NCBI GenBank assembly: GCA_964203275.1
Contig: CAXNMF010000014.1
Span: 1 to 64,000, forward strand
Source of the DNA: Ga0077527 sp945862135
GTDB lineage: Bacteria; Pseudomonadota; Gammaproteobacteria; Burkholderiales; SG8-41
Length of the DNA stretch: 64,000 bases
Direction of reading: 5' to 3'
Part shown: piece after piece, positions 1 to 9,625 of the stretch
How positions within the stretch are numbered: position 1 is the stretch's first letter
Layout: each line of letters starts with the position of its first letter
Position numbers and translations under genes: made by a program
The notes under the pieces: model-generated
The model's database searches: none
The model's input: only the letters and a program-made list of their open reading frames with translations
Told to the model about the DNA's origin: nothing

Positions 1-236
1 AATGCTTCGGGGTCGGCGACGACCTGCGCAAGGTCGATCGACTCCTGCCCCACTGTCCGCGCCATGATGTCGCGGATCGCGGTTTCGGTGACGAATCCCA
101 GCCTGACCAGCAAACGTCCAATGGGGACATTGCTGTTGCGCTGTTCGGCAAGGACGATGGCGAGCTGATCCTTGGTGATCAGTCCCTGCTGGACCAGCAG
201 CTCGCCAAGCCGCAGTTTCTTTCGTTGTTCGGACAT
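1..236 (-). CDS. MshE/GspE/PilB-type assembly ATPase, N-terminal fragment
   Basis: This is the first 78 or so codons of a protein that runs off the left edge of the window. It starts MSEQRKKLRLGELLVQQG and continues with GLITKDQL and IGRLLVRLGFVTE, the repeated pattern of the MshEN (type II secretion GspE N-terminal) domain. That domain precedes the hexameric ATPase that powers type IV or MSHA pilus assembly or type II secretion, and in several relatives binds c-di-GMP. The ATPase core is outside the window. It lies 17 bp downstream of the TPR gene, as mshE follows mshN in MSHA loci. The family is clear; the choice between MshE, PilB and GspE rests on context. Confidence 0.8.
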   Translation of the reverse strand, partial: MSEQRKKLRLGELLVQQGLITKDQLAIVLAEQRNSNVPIGRLLVRLGFVTETAIRDIMARTVGQESIDLAQVVADPEA

Positions 237-253
237 CGCGGTCGTCCGGCCGG

Positions 254-1552
254 TTATTCCGGCAGCGCGGCGAGTTGTCGGATCCGGTCTTGCGCCTGAT
301 TCAGACTGAAGCCTGCCCGGCCTCGCGCCTGCGCCAGTTCAACGGCGCGCCGGTAAAAACCGCTCGCGAGTTTGGTCTGGCCGATATGTTCAAGCCCCAC
401 CGCAAGATTGTAGGCGTAGTCGGGATTGCCCGGTTCCAGCTGATGCGCCTGGAAATAGGATTGCTGTGCTTCCGCCCAGCGCGACTGATCTCCGTAAAGA
501 TTGCCCAGCGTGAAGTGCAGCGACGCAATGGGCTCGCGGGCAATCAGCTGCTTGAGTTTGGCTTCTGCGGCGGCAGGGTCGGCACGTCCCATCAGCGCCA
601 CAATGCCTGCCTGTGCGTAAGGATTGCGCGGTTCCAGGTCGAGCACCCGGAAATACAGCCGGCTCGCTTCATCGGTATTGTTCTGTTGCATGGCGACTGC
701 GGCTGAGCCCAGGAGGCCCTGAATGCTCTTGCCATCGCTGCGTAAAACATCCGCGTAGAGTTGCCGCGCCTCTTCGATTTTGCCGGATTGCAATGCGGCA
801 TAGGCATTGGTCAGCCGGGAATCGAGTAGCGGTTCTGCGGAAACGGCGCTGACCTTGATGCTGTCGCGTGGTGCCTCGGGGCGCGCTGCTGGTGCTGCTG
901 CCGGTCGGGGGGCTGCCGGCGTTTCCGCCACGGCTGTTGGTGGAGTTGCTGCTGCTGGGGTGGTTGCCGGTGATCCTGCTGTTGCCGCAGTTGTTGCCGG
1001 CGCAAGCAGTGCTTCAGTGGTGATTGGCGGTTTCGGCGCGGGTGGTGGTGTTTGTGCCAGCGGCGGTTTTGCCGTCAGCGGGGCCTGACGGATGAACAGG
1101 CCGGGATTGGTGATTTGCAGGTAAACGTAGATGCCGAAAGCTATGATCGCGATCCCGGCAAGGCCGCCGATGATGATGACGGGTTTGACGCGGCGCGCAA
1201 CGGCGATTTTTTCAGGCGCACTGGCCGAAGCCTGCAGCACTGTTGCAGCGCGGGCCTGATCTCCTGCTGTCTTTCTGGCGCCCGGCGCAGGTTTTGTGGC
1301 GGCTGCAGGTGCCGTTGCGGGCGTACGTTCGATTTCGGGGGTATCAGCCGACAACGGTTCCAGCGCGAGTTCCATTTTCGATGCTGAAGATGTTGCGGCT
1401 GCAGTCGCCGCGCGCGACGCCGCTGCGCCTGCTGCAGTGGTCCCGGGCGGAGGCGCAGCGGCAGGTGCAGTGGTTCCCGGCGTTGGCGCTGGCTGCGCCG
1501 CTTCGCCACGATCCTTGGCGGCCTTTTCCAAGGCCTTCATCAGCAGGCTCAT
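254..1552 (-). CDS. MshN-like membrane-anchored TPR protein
   Basis: A 432-residue protein with a short cytoplasmic start (MSLLMKALEKAAKDRG), an Ala/Pro/Thr-rich segment, one membrane helix near residues 121-146, a second Ala/Pro linker, and C-terminal tetratricopeptide repeats from about residue 250 (for example NAYAALQSGKIEEARQLY and YNLAVGLEHIGQTKLASGFY). This is the layout of MshN, an inner-membrane accessory protein of MSHA pilus biogenesis. Its ATG overlaps the secretin stop codon (ATGA), so translation is probably coupled. The low-complexity linkers are poorly conserved, so the name rests on architecture plus position between the secretin and the ATPase. Confidence 0.75.
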   Translation of the reverse strand: MSLLMKALEKAAKDRGEAAQPAPTPGTTAPAAAPPPGTTAAGAAASRAATAAATSSASKMELALEPLSADTPEIERTPATAPAAATKPAPGARKTAGDQARAATVLQASASAPEKIAVARRVKPVIIIGGLAGIAIIAFGIYVYLQITNPGLFIRQAPLTAKPPLAQTPPPAPKPPITTEALLAPATTAATAGSPATTPAAATPPTAVAETPAAPRPAAAPAARPEAPRDSIKVSAVSAEPLLDSRLTNAYAALQSGKIEEARQLYADVLRSDGKSIQGLLGSAAVAMQQNNTDEASRLYFRVLDLEPRNPYAQAGIVALMGRADPAAAEAKLKQLIAREPIASLHFTLGNLYGDQSRWAEAQQSYFQAHQLEPGNPDYAYNLAVGLEHIGQTKLASGFYRRAVELAQARGRAGFSLNQAQDRIRQLAALPE

Positions 1553-3432
1553 GGCGTGGCAGGCTTGGGCGCGGCAGCGGACTCGGGTTGCGGAAGGAAG
1601 CGCTGGAAGAATTTCAATTCATCACTGGCCAGCGAGGGGTTCTGCACGACGGTCGGCCGCAGGAAGATGACGAGTTCGCTTTCTTGCGCCCTGATTGCGG
1701 AAGCGCAGCAGGTCGCCTGCTGCGCCCAGTGCATCGGCACCGGGGATCTGCTCGCGTGAGGAGGTCGCATTATCCTGCATCAAGCCGCCGAGGATGACGG
1801 TCTGGCCGCTGACGACCTGCAACACCGATTCCATTTCGCGTACCTGGATCTGCGGCACCGGATTGGCGATGCAGTTCACACGGGCGGCGTCACACAGGCT
1901 TGGGTTGGGATCGTTGACGAAGGGCTGGCTGTTGTTGAGCCGGGTGATGGTCGGGCGGACATTGAGCAGTACGCGACCGTCTTCGTTGATCTGCGGGGTG
2001 ACGCCCATGACCACACCGACGGACACGCTTTTTGCCGTGGTGTTGAAGGTGGTCTGAGAGGGGCCGGTCGAAGTCGTTGTGGTGTCGGCCTTGATTTCAA
2101 AGTAGACGAGATTGTCGACGACCTTGAGCAGGGCGGTCTGGTTGTTCATCGCCATCAGCTTCGGGCTGGACAGCACTCGCGAGCTGCCGAATTCTTCCAG
2201 CAGTTTTACGGTACCGCTGATGTTGCCGACATTGGTGGTCGGGTTGGTGTACGCGATGGTCATCGCGTTGCCGGCCGAAGCGCCGGCGCCGGTTGCCGCG
2301 GCATTGAAGCCGCCGAGCAGGGCCTGCGTGATCGACAGGCCGCCGCTGATCGGCAGGCGGCTCCAGTCGATACCGGCCTGAAAGCCGTCGGACAGCACGA
2401 CTTCGACGATGGTGGCTTCGATCAATACCTGCCGCTGGATCGCGGACGTCACGCTGTCCAGGTGTTTCTGGATCAGTTGATGCTGGGAATCCGTTGCATT
2501 GATGGTGATGGTTCCTGATACCGGATTGACAACCACGTCATCCGGAACCAGAGACGCCTGCTGCTGGCCGCCTGTGGCTGCGCTGGTGGTTTGTAACGAA
2601 GTCACCAGACCCGAGGCCCCCTGGCCTGCCTTGCTTGCCGCTTCGATTTGCCGTACCCGCAAATCCTGCTCCTGCTTGATCAATTCCCGACGCTCTGCGC
2701 GAGCGTCTGCGCTGAGTGCTTGCAGACGGGTCGAGTTCAGAATCCCGCGAATGTTGTCGCGCAACTCAACCCAGAAGTCGTTGCTGGAACTCGATGCGCA
2801 CCATCGTGCGCTGAGCCGGAAGTTGAGAAGCTGGTTGCTCCTGAAGCCTGAAGCTTGTGGCGATTTCACCGGTCACGCCGATGGAAGAGATTGGTATTAC
2901 GCGTCATGTTGACGTAGTTGACGCGATAGGTTTTGACGTAGGCGACGTCGGGCGACACGATGATCGTGTTGCCTTCGGTGCGGTAACGCATATTGACCTG
3001 TTTCGATACCCGCTCAAGGATGGCCGGCAGGGTTTCGTTGATGGCGTTGAGGCTGACCAGGCCGGTGAGGCCGGAGTGGATGTCGATGTTCTGTTTGGTG
3101 TCGCGGGCCAACGCCAGCAGCAATTCCTTCACCGGCACTTCATTGACAACAACACTGTACGTCTGCGGTTTGACTTGGGCTGACGGCGGAGGCACCAGTG
3201 TGGGCACTCGTGCCGGCGCGGGAATCGCTGCGGCCGGTACTTTGGCGGCGGGCGGGGCGGTGATGTGTCCGTCGGAGGGCGCAACCTTGGATTGATACTG
3301 GACGCAACCCGTCAGCAGTAAGGAGACGGTCAATGCGAGCGCCACCGGTACAGAGCCATGAACCGTCACCAAATTGAAGGACGGTGTCTTGGACGGTCGG
3401 CGAACGGGCTGCCGTTCTGACATGTTGTTCAT
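1549..3432 (-). CDS. mshL: MshL-like secretin (outer-membrane pore), frameshifted as sequenced
   Basis: Outer-membrane secretin of the MSHA/type II family, about 627 residues. The start at 3432 is chosen because AGGGGAG lies just upstream and the product begins MNNMSERQPVRRP, then a hydrophobic stretch ending in LLLTGC, a lipobox. An N-domain with VNEVPVKELLLALARDTKQN follows. The secretin core (VLIEATIVEVVLSDGFQAGIDW, shortened: VLIEATIVEVV; then SGQTVILGGL and ELVIFLRPTVV) lies in two other frames. Reading the whole protein needs frame changes near 2889, 2850, 2797 and 1686. The first three lie in a Ser/Thr/Gly-rich linker. They may be sequencing errors or a decayed gene; a single intact frame is not visible. 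Confidence 0.8.
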
Positions 3433-3485
3433 ACTCCCCTGCCTACACGGGTGATTATTTGTGCCGCGACGGGGGTAGGCCGCCG

Positions 3486-5035
3486 TCACGACGGGTTGAT
3501 GCCTGCGACTTCAGCTCTGATGCCTTGAACAGTACGCAATATCGGTTTATGAGCTTTAAGGCGTGCCGGTAATTGTGCCATCGCCTCACGAGCGGCACGC
3601 GGATCATCAAAAGCCCCCCATGTAATGGTCAGCGCCGGCTCACCTTTTGCAAAGGTACGATACACAAAAACATTATTTATTTCAATGATATTCGCGAGGA
3701 ATCTAAGATGTTGGTTCAGCTGTTGTTCGTTACGCGCACCGAGCAATTGAACGGTGTATGTCCGAGGGGGGGCGGATGCCAGCCAGGTGGTCGTGGCATC
3801 CAGCCGTTGCTGCAACAGTTTGCCGGCCACCGACGGTTTTGGTGATGGAGTCGGTTTTGGTGCTTCGCTGACTGGCGGGGGGCGGCCTGAGGTTGAGCTG
3901 GCGCTTCTTGCGGCGCGGTTGCCGGAGTGCTGGCGGGTGCTGCTAACGGTGCAGCAGGGGATGTGGCTGGTGCTGCTACGGGAGCTTCTGTTGGTGTGGC
4001 TGGTTTATCGTAAATATTTGTTTTTATTGGAGAATTATCAGTTTCTGCGGTTGGGGGCACTGGTGCTGCGGGGGGGGGCGCAACAACTGGGGCGCCTATA
4101 ACAGGGGTCTTGGGCGGTCCACCGAGCACCGCATAAAGTGTGGCCCCCGCGGCCATGCCAAGAACCAGAATGCCGATGCCCAATGCAAGGCGCGAACGGC
4201 CGGCGGGGGTGGTTTGATACTGCTGATGCGCGAATTCGCTGTCACGTACGGCAGCGTCGATATGTTTCTGGCGCAGGGTGTGGGTGTTGTCGGCAAAGGC
4301 TGCCAGCAGCGCCTTGTCGGCGATCAGATTGATGCGTCGCGTCAATCCGCCGGAAATGCGCGCGATTTCCCGGATGATGGCGTCGGTAAACAGGTCCGGT
4401 CCACGGTAGCCGGCGGCGCGCAGGCGGAACATCAGGTATTCGCGGGTTTCGGGACCGGTCAGCGGTTCAAGACGAAAACTGTGGGTGATGCGCTCCTTCA
4501 ACTGGCGGATCTGGTTCTGGCGCAGGTTTTCATCCAGTTCAGGCTGGCCGAAGAGCACGATCTGCAGCAGCTTGTCGGATTTGGTTTCCAGGTTCGACAG
4601 CAGCCGGATTTCCTCCAGTGTCGCAATCGGCATGCCTTGCGATTCCTCGACGAACAACACGACGCGCTTACCCTCGGCATGGCGTTGCAGAAGATAAGCC
4701 TGAATCGCATGCATGACCGCAAGGCGGCTGGTGTCACGTGCGATGTCGAGCTGCAGCTCGAAAGCGATGGCATGAAGGATTTCGTCAGGTGACACGCTGG
4801 GGTTGGCGAGATAGACGGTCTCGACGTTCTCCGGCACACGCGCCTGCAGCATGCTGCACAACATGGTCTTGCCGCTGCCCACTTCACCGGTGACCTTTAC
4901 GATGCCTTCGCCTTGGGTGATTGCGTAGATCAGCGCCTCGAGGATGGGACCGCGGTTGCCGCCGCCGAAAAAGAAATCGGTGTTCGGCGTAATTTTGAAG
5001 GGCGGCTGTGTGAGTCCGAAATGTTCGTAATACAT
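3486..5035 (-). CDS. mshM: MshM/ExeA-type AAA ATPase with SPOR domain, frameshifted as sequenced
   Basis: About 516 residues. The start MYYEHFGLTQPPF is the GspA/ExeA/MshM signature. Walker A GEVGSGKT lies at residues 50-57, and Walker B VVLFVEE near 125-131. One membrane helix (LALGIGILVLGMAAGATLYA) is near 282-301, followed by a Pro/Ala linker. The C-terminal 114 residues (from AGKLLQQRL, with YTVQLLGARNEQQL) form a SPOR-like peptidoglycan-binding domain in another frame. The switch falls at a run of six G at 3887-3892, so one homopolymer error restores the frame. Such ATPases help secretins insert through the cell wall. The start is 3 bp after the upstream regulator's stop. Confidence 0.85.
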
Positions 5036-5038
5036 GAT

Positions 5039-6472
5039 CTATTTTTCCTCGCCTGTGTCGCCGCGGGACTGCATCCGGCTGTACAGCGTGGTGCGTTGCA
5101 CGCCCAGCCGCTTTGCGGCTTGGGACAGGTTGCCGTTGGTCATTGCCAGTGCGGCTTCGATGAATCCTCGTTCCCAGCGTCTTAATACTTCGTCGAGTTT
5201 GAAATCTGGGTCGGCCTCGATCTGGCGGCGCGCCGCTTCCAGCAGCACTTTTTCGTCAGTGAGCTCTGTCATTCCGGCCGGGGCCTGGACGTCACGGTCA
5301 AATTCGGTCTGCAGAAGCGCCGGTGTGATCTGGGTGCCGGCATATTTGGTGCACAGCCGGATGACGACATTGCGCAATTCCCGCACATTGCCGGGGAATG
5401 GGTAGTCGCGCCACATGCGCAGCGCGTCCTTGTCGAGTTCAACGGGTTGCGCCTTGATCTGCTCGGCATAAAACGCGCGGAAGTGGTCGAGCAGCAGCAG
5501 CTTGTCGTTGCCAAGGTCGCGCAGCGCCGGTACACCGATGGTGAATACCGACAGCCGGTGATACAGGTCTGCACGGAAGCGGTTGTGGCGGATTTCGCTG
5601 CGCAGGTCACGATTGGTGGCCGCGACCACGCGAGCGTTCGAGACCCGGCTCTGCGTTTCGCCGACACGCTGGAATTCGCCGTTCTCAAGCACACGCAGCA
5701 GTTTGGCCTGCAGTTCAAGCGGCAGTTCGCCGATTTCGTCGAGGAACAGCGTTGAGTCGACGGCATCCTCGAAATAACCCGCGCGTGCGGTGACGGCGCC
5801 GGTGAACGCGCCTTTGGCATAGCCGAACAACGTCGGCTCGACCAGCGTGGGCGAAATGGCCGCGCAGTTCAAGGCGAGGAACGGTTTGCCAGAACGCCGG
5901 CTTTGTTTGTGCAGGGCCTGGGCGACAAGCTCCTTGCCGCTGCCGGATTCGCCTTCGATCAGCACTGGGAACGGTGCATCTGCAAACTGCAGCAGCTGTT
6001 CGCGCAACTTCTGCATCGGCGGGCTGTTGCCGAGCAGTCCTGAGGTGTCGGCGGTATTTTCTGCCGAGGTGACTTCCAGCGCCTGATGCAGCAATGCCTT
6101 GAGTTGCACCGGTTCGGCCGGCTTGGCAATGAAATCGATGGCACCGAGTGTGCGCGCGTGGCGTGCATTGACTTCATCATTCTGTCCGGAAAGGACGATG
6201 ATCTTGATCGCCGGGGCAATGGCAATCAGCTCGGTGATCAGCTGGAAACCTTCGTCCGGCCGGTGTGGACGTGGCGGCAGACCCAGATCGATCAGTGCCA
6301 GTGCAGGTGGTGTATCACGCTGCCTGAGCAGCGCCTTGGCGTGTGTTCGCGATTCCGCGGTGGTGACATTGAAGTCGCCGCCGAGCACGTAGCTCAGCGT
6401 GTCGACGATGACCGGGTCATCATCGACGATCAGCAGTTCCGGTTTGCCGGTTTCTGTCACGTTACTGTCCAA
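5039..6472 (-). CDS. Sigma-54-dependent response regulator, PrsR-like
   Basis: A 477-residue NtrC-family activator. The receiver domain (1-130) has acidic pocket DDD near 17-19, phospho-acceptor D62 in LIDLGLPP and K117. The AAA+ domain has Walker A GESGSGKE at 174-181 and the sigma-54-contacting GAFTGA loop at 221-226. A Fis-type helix-turn-helix closes the protein (NGNLSQAAKRLGVQRTTLYS). The receiver contains DLGLPP...EGF as in PrsR regulators of exopolysaccharide/PEP-CTERM loci. No such locus is present here. It is the first gene of the pilus cluster and probably controls it through RpoN. I see no sensor kinase next to it. Confidence 0.88.
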   Translation of the reverse strand: MDSNVTETGKPELLIVDDDPVIVDTLSYVLGGDFNVTTAESRTHAKALLRQRDTPPALALIDLGLPPRPHRPDEGFQLITELIAIAPAIKIIVLSGQNDEVNARHARTLGAIDFIAKPAEPVQLKALLHQALEVTSAENTADTSGLLGNSPPMQKLREQLLQFADAPFPVLIEGESGSGKELVAQALHKQSRRSGKPFLALNCAAISPTLVEPTLFGYAKGAFTGAVTARAGYFEDAVDSTLFLDEIGELPLELQAKLLRVLENGEFQRVGETQSRVSNARVVAATNRDLRSEIRHNRFRADLYHRLSVFTIGVPALRDLGNDKLLLLDHFRAFYAEQIKAQPVELDKDALRMWRDYPFPGNVRELRNVVIRLCTKYAGTQITPALLQTEFDRDVQAPAGMTELTDEKVLLEAARRQIEADPDFKLDEVLRRWERGFIEAALAMTNGNLSQAAKRLGVQRTTLYSRMQSRGDTGEEK

Positions 6473-6553
6473 GCCTTTGTTAAGTTGCTGAAATTACACG
6501 GCATTGTGCCAGATTGCCGATGCCGCGTGGTGACGGCGGAGGCGTGGCGCGGC

Positions 6554-7276
6554 TCAGGCGTCGGCGATGCAGGCGAGGTAGGCGCGTTCGAGATCGGATG
6601 CGGCGTAGCGGGTGATGAAATCTGAAGGCGTGCCGGCAAATCGCAACTGTCCGCGATGGATGACCGCCATGCGGCTGCACATTTCGCCGACGTCGTGCAG
6701 GGCGTGCGTGGTCATCACCACTGTGCGGCCGCTGGCATGCTGCGCCTTGAGTTCGCGCTTGAGCAGTGCGCGTGCTTTCGGGTCGAGTCCGCTGGTCGGT
6801 TCATCGAGGATATAGAGATCCTTGTCCGACAGCAGGCAGGCGGCGAGCCCGAGTTTTTGGGTCATGCCTTTGGAGTAGGCGCGCACCGGTTTTTCCAGCG
6901 CACTGGCGGCGAGTTCCAGGGCGTCGAGCATCGTGCGCGCGCGGGCTTCGTCATACTTCCGGCGATGCAGTTCGCTGGTATAGCGCAGAAAATCGCGGCC
7001 CGAGAGGTAGTACGGCGGCGTGAAACGCTCGGGCAGGAAGGCCAGGCGGCTGCGTGCTGACGTTTGCCGGTGCGGTGTACCGAAAATTTCGATGGCGCCG
7101 CTGCTGATGTCGCAGAAATCCAGCGCGCATTTGATCAGTGTTGTTTTGCCGGCGCCGTTTTCGCCGACCAGTCCGAAAAATTCGCCAGCGCCGATTTCCA
7201 GAGAAAGGTCGGTGAGTGCGGCGGTGCCTGAATAAGACTTGGCGAGATTGCTGATGCGTAATGCGGGTGCTGACAT
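6554..7276 (-). CDS. ABC transporter ATP-binding protein, no adjacent permease
   Basis: A 240-residue ABC ATPase starting MSAPALRISNLAKSYSG. It has Walker A GENGAGKTT, a signature region YSKGMTQKLGLA (degenerate LSGGQ), Walker B DLYILDEPTSGLDP and an H-loop His in MTTHALHD. It resembles the CcmA/NatA drug- or lipid-exporter group. No membrane partner lies beside it on the same strand: the downstream gene is the response regulator and the upstream operon (mla) is divergent and complete. An upstream in-frame start at 7351 is possible but adds unconserved sequence. The partner and substrate are unknown. Confidence 0.8.
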   Translation of the reverse strand: MSAPALRISNLAKSYSGTAALTDLSLEIGAGEFFGLVGENGAGKTTLIKCALDFCDISSGAIEIFGTPHRQTSARSRLAFLPERFTPPYYLSGRDFLRYTSELHRRKYDEARARTMLDALELAASALEKPVRAYSKGMTQKLGLAACLLSDKDLYILDEPTSGLDPKARALLKRELKAQHASGRTVVMTTHALHDVGEMCSRMAVIHRGQLRFAGTPSDFITRYAASDLERAYLACIADA

Positions 7277-7435
7277 GCGGCGTAACTTAGCGTAAAGCGT
7301 CACGTGGGTAAACCTCGCATTGGCCCGCGCAGGCCGGCTTGCGGTACTCACCGGAATCCCTGCTGGGTGCCGGGGAATTCAATTGAATCAACGGACTATG
7401 GTGCTGGATGTCCCCGGCAAGACGCTGTCCGGTGT

Positions 7436-7464
7436 TTGGTGGCACTGCCAATCTCGGCTAGAAT
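7436..7464 (+). promoter_or_regulatory. Candidate sigma-70 promoter of the mla operon
   Basis: TTGGTG at 7436-7441 and TAGAAT at 7459-7464 are separated by 17 bp, 33 bp upstream of the mlaF GTG start, in the 221-bp gap between divergent genes. The -35 box is weak (only TTG matches). I see nothing else recognisable in this gap. Confidence 0.4.
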
Positions 7465-7497
7465 CGGTGCTTTGTTCCGGCAGCAACTGCCGCCCCC

Positions 7498-8340
7498 GTG
7501 GCCTCTGAACCCCTAATTGAAATCAAGGATGTCAATTTCGCCTACGCGAAGCGTCCGATATTGACCGGCATCAACATGTCGATCCCGCGCGGCAAGGTGG
7601 TCGCGTTGATGGGTATCAGCGGTTCCGGTAAAACCACGCTGCTGCGCTTGATGGGCGGCGTGATGAAGCCGACTACGGGTGAGGTGTGGGTCAACGGCGA
7701 ATGCACCAGCAAGCTCGATACGCAGGGCATTTACCGCATGCGCCGGCGCATGGGCATGCTGTTCCAGTTCGGCGCACTGTTCACGGACCTGTCGGTCTAT
7801 GACAACGTGGCATTCCAGATGCGCGAACACACCGGCCTGCCGGAAAGCATGATCCGCGACCTGGTGATGATGAAACTGCATGCGGTTGGATTGCGCGGGG
7901 CGCACAAGCTGATGCCGGCGGAACTGTCGGGCGGCATGGCGCGGCGCGTGGCGCTGGCGCGGGCGATTGCACTGGATCCGATGATCATGATGTATGACGA
8001 ACCGTTTACCGGGCTGGACCCGATTTCACTGGGTGTCATCGCGAACCTGGTGCGTGAACTGAACGATACGCTGGGCACGACGTCGCTGGTGGTAACGCAC
8101 GACGTGCAGGAAGCGCTGGATGTGGTGGATTATGTGTATTACCTGTCGGATGGAAAAATGATGGCGCATGGCACGCCGGAAGAAATGCGCGCTAACAAGG
8201 ATCCGCTGATTTACCAGTTCGTACATGGTGAAGCAGAAGGTCCGGTGGCGTACCAGTATCCGAGCAGGGATTTTTCCGAAGACCTGAAACTGGGTGGGCG
8301 CCGCGAAGCAAGTCCTCTTGGGGGACGCCGTGCCGCATAG
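7498..8340 (+). CDS. mlaF: Mla phospholipid transporter ATPase MlaF
   Basis: A 280-residue ABC ATPase with GTG start. Walker A GISGSGKTT is at 39-47, signature LSGGMARR, Walker B MMYDEPFTGLDP, and the H-loop His is in VVTHDVQEAL. It is the cytoplasmic ATPase of the MlaFEDB complex, which moves phospholipids between the inner membrane and the periplasmic carrier MlaC to maintain outer-membrane lipid asymmetry. It is the first gene of mlaFEDCB, in the same order as the E. coli locus upstream of murA. The C-terminal tail after the conserved VAYQYPSRDF ends with a short Gly/Arg-rich stretch that overlaps the mlaE start. Confidence 0.95.
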   Translation: MASEPLIEIKDVNFAYAKRPILTGINMSIPRGKVVALMGISGSGKTTLLRLMGGVMKPTTGEVWVNGECTSKLDTQGIYRMRRRMGMLFQFGALFTDLSVYDNVAFQMREHTGLPESMIRDLVMMKLHAVGLRGAHKLMPAELSGGMARRVALARAIALDPMIMMYDEPFTGLDPISLGVIANLVRELNDTLGTTSLVVTHDVQEALDVVDYVYYLSDGKMMAHGTPEEMRANKDPLIYQFVHGEAEGPVAYQYPSRDFSEDLKLGGRREASPLGGRRAA

Positions 8341-9124
8341 AACGCTGCCCTCCATTCGGAGCATCGGTGCTAATGCGATCGATGTCGTATTGCGCCTCGG
8401 TTACGCCACCCGTTTCATCGGTCTGACGCTGGCGCATTCGGGCACCAGTTTTGCCCGGCCGCGGCTGATCATCCGTGAGCTGTATTACACCGGCGTGCTT
8501 TCGCTGATCATCATCCTGGTGTCCGGTCTGTTCGTCGGCATGGTGCTCGGCCTGCAGGGTTACCAGACGCTGACCACCTACGGTTCGGAGTCGGCGCTGG
8601 GCGTGCTGGTGGCGCTGTCGCTGGTGCGCGAACTGGGGCCGGTGGTGTCTGCGCTGCTCTTCGCCAGCCGCGCCGGTTCGGCGATGACCGCGGAGATCGG
8701 CCTGATGAAGGCAACGGAGCAGTTGTCGGCGATGGAAATGATGGCGGTAGATCCGATCGCTCGCGTGGTCGCGCCGCGCTTTTGGGCCGGGGTGATTTCG
8801 ATGCCGCTGCTGGCGGCGATGTTCAGCGCAATGGGCGTGTTCGGCGGTTATGTCATCGGAGTGGTGCTGATCGGCGTCGATGAAGGTTCGTTCTGGTCGC
8901 AGATGCAGGGCGCCGTCGATGTCCGCGAAGACATCGTCAACGGTGTCATCAAGAGTTTTGTGTTCGGGGTCGCGGTGACCTGGATCGCGTTGTTTGAAGG
9001 TTATGACGCGCCGCCGACGGCCGAGGGCGTTTCAGGCGCGACAACGCGCACCGTGGTAACTTCATCATTGGCAATTCTGGGTCTGGATTTCATCCTGACC
9101 TCATTCATGTTCAGGGGTATGTAA
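8330..9124 (+). CDS. mlaE: Mla phospholipid transporter permease MlaE
   Basis: A 264-residue inner-membrane permease of the MlaE/YrbE family. Conserved features include the multi-helix core with LIIILVSGLFVGMVLGLQGY, the segment ELGPVVSALLFASRAGSAMTAEIG, and the C-terminal FGVAVTWIALFEGYDA. The start chosen is GTG at 8330, which gives the family length and an 11-bp overlap with mlaF; an alternative GTG at 8294 adds 12 unconserved residues. It forms the membrane core of the MlaFEDB complex. The stop codon overlaps the mlaD ATG (TAATG). Confidence 0.94.
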   Translation: MPHRTLPSIRSIGANAIDVVLRLGYATRFIGLTLAHSGTSFARPRLIIRELYYTGVLSLIIILVSGLFVGMVLGLQGYQTLTTYGSESALGVLVALSLVRELGPVVSALLFASRAGSAMTAEIGLMKATEQLSAMEMMAVDPIARVVAPRFWAGVISMPLLAAMFSAMGVFGGYVIGVVLIGVDEGSFWSQMQGAVDVREDIVNGVIKSFVFGVAVTWIALFEGYDAPPTAEGVSGATTRTVVTSSLAILGLDFILTSFMFRGM

Positions 9125-9597
9125 TGGGACGTTCAATGCTGGATCTGTGGGTGGGCATCTTCGTCGTCGCGGGCATCGCCGCGCTGGTGATCCTCGCGTT
9201 CAAGGTCGGCAACATGTCGAGCATGGGCGGCGGCGAGACCTACGAAATCTCCGCCAATTTCGACAACATCGGCGGTCTCAAGCCGCGGGCGCCGATCAAG
9301 AGCGCCGGCGTCGTGGTCGGCCGCGTGACGTCGATCGAGTTCAACAACGAGCGCTTCACCGCCAAGGTGAAAATGGCCGTCGAGAAAAACTACAAGTTTC
9401 CGAAAGACACCACCGCGTCGATCCTGACCTCGGGCCTGCTCGGTGAGCAGTACATCGGCCTGGAGGGCGGCGGCGATGACCAGATGCTGAAGGCCGGAGA
9501 CAGCATCCGCCTGACGCAGTCGGCAGTGGTCTTGGAGAAACTGATCAGCCAGTTCCTGTTTGACAAGGCCGCCGAGGGCGGCGACGCTAAAAAATAA
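9124..9597 (+). CDS. mlaD: Mla transporter substrate-binding MCE protein MlaD
   Basis: A 157-residue protein with one N-terminal membrane anchor (LWVGIFVVAGIAALVILAFK) and one MCE domain (SANFDNIGGLKPRAPIKSAG, then GRVTSIEF and SGLLGEQYIGLEGG). MlaD hexamers form a hydrophobic channel on the periplasmic face of MlaFEDB. Length and motif order are normal for the family. Its start overlaps the mlaE stop by one base, so translation is coupled. Confidence 0.95.
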   Translation: MGRSMLDLWVGIFVVAGIAALVILAFKVGNMSSMGGGETYEISANFDNIGGLKPRAPIKSAGVVVGRVTSIEFNNERFTAKVKMAVEKNYKFPKDTTASILTSGLLGEQYIGLEGGGDDQMLKAGDSIRLTQSAVVLEKLISQFLFDKAAEGGDAKK

Positions 9598-9625
9598 ATC
9601 GCACACCCTGTTCAGAGACATCGTT

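Noticed and set aside
1549..3432. Secretin as PilQ of a type IV pilus
   Set aside because: The order secretin - GspA-like ATPase - TPR protein - MshEN ATPase fits MSHA loci; no pilMNOP genes are present.
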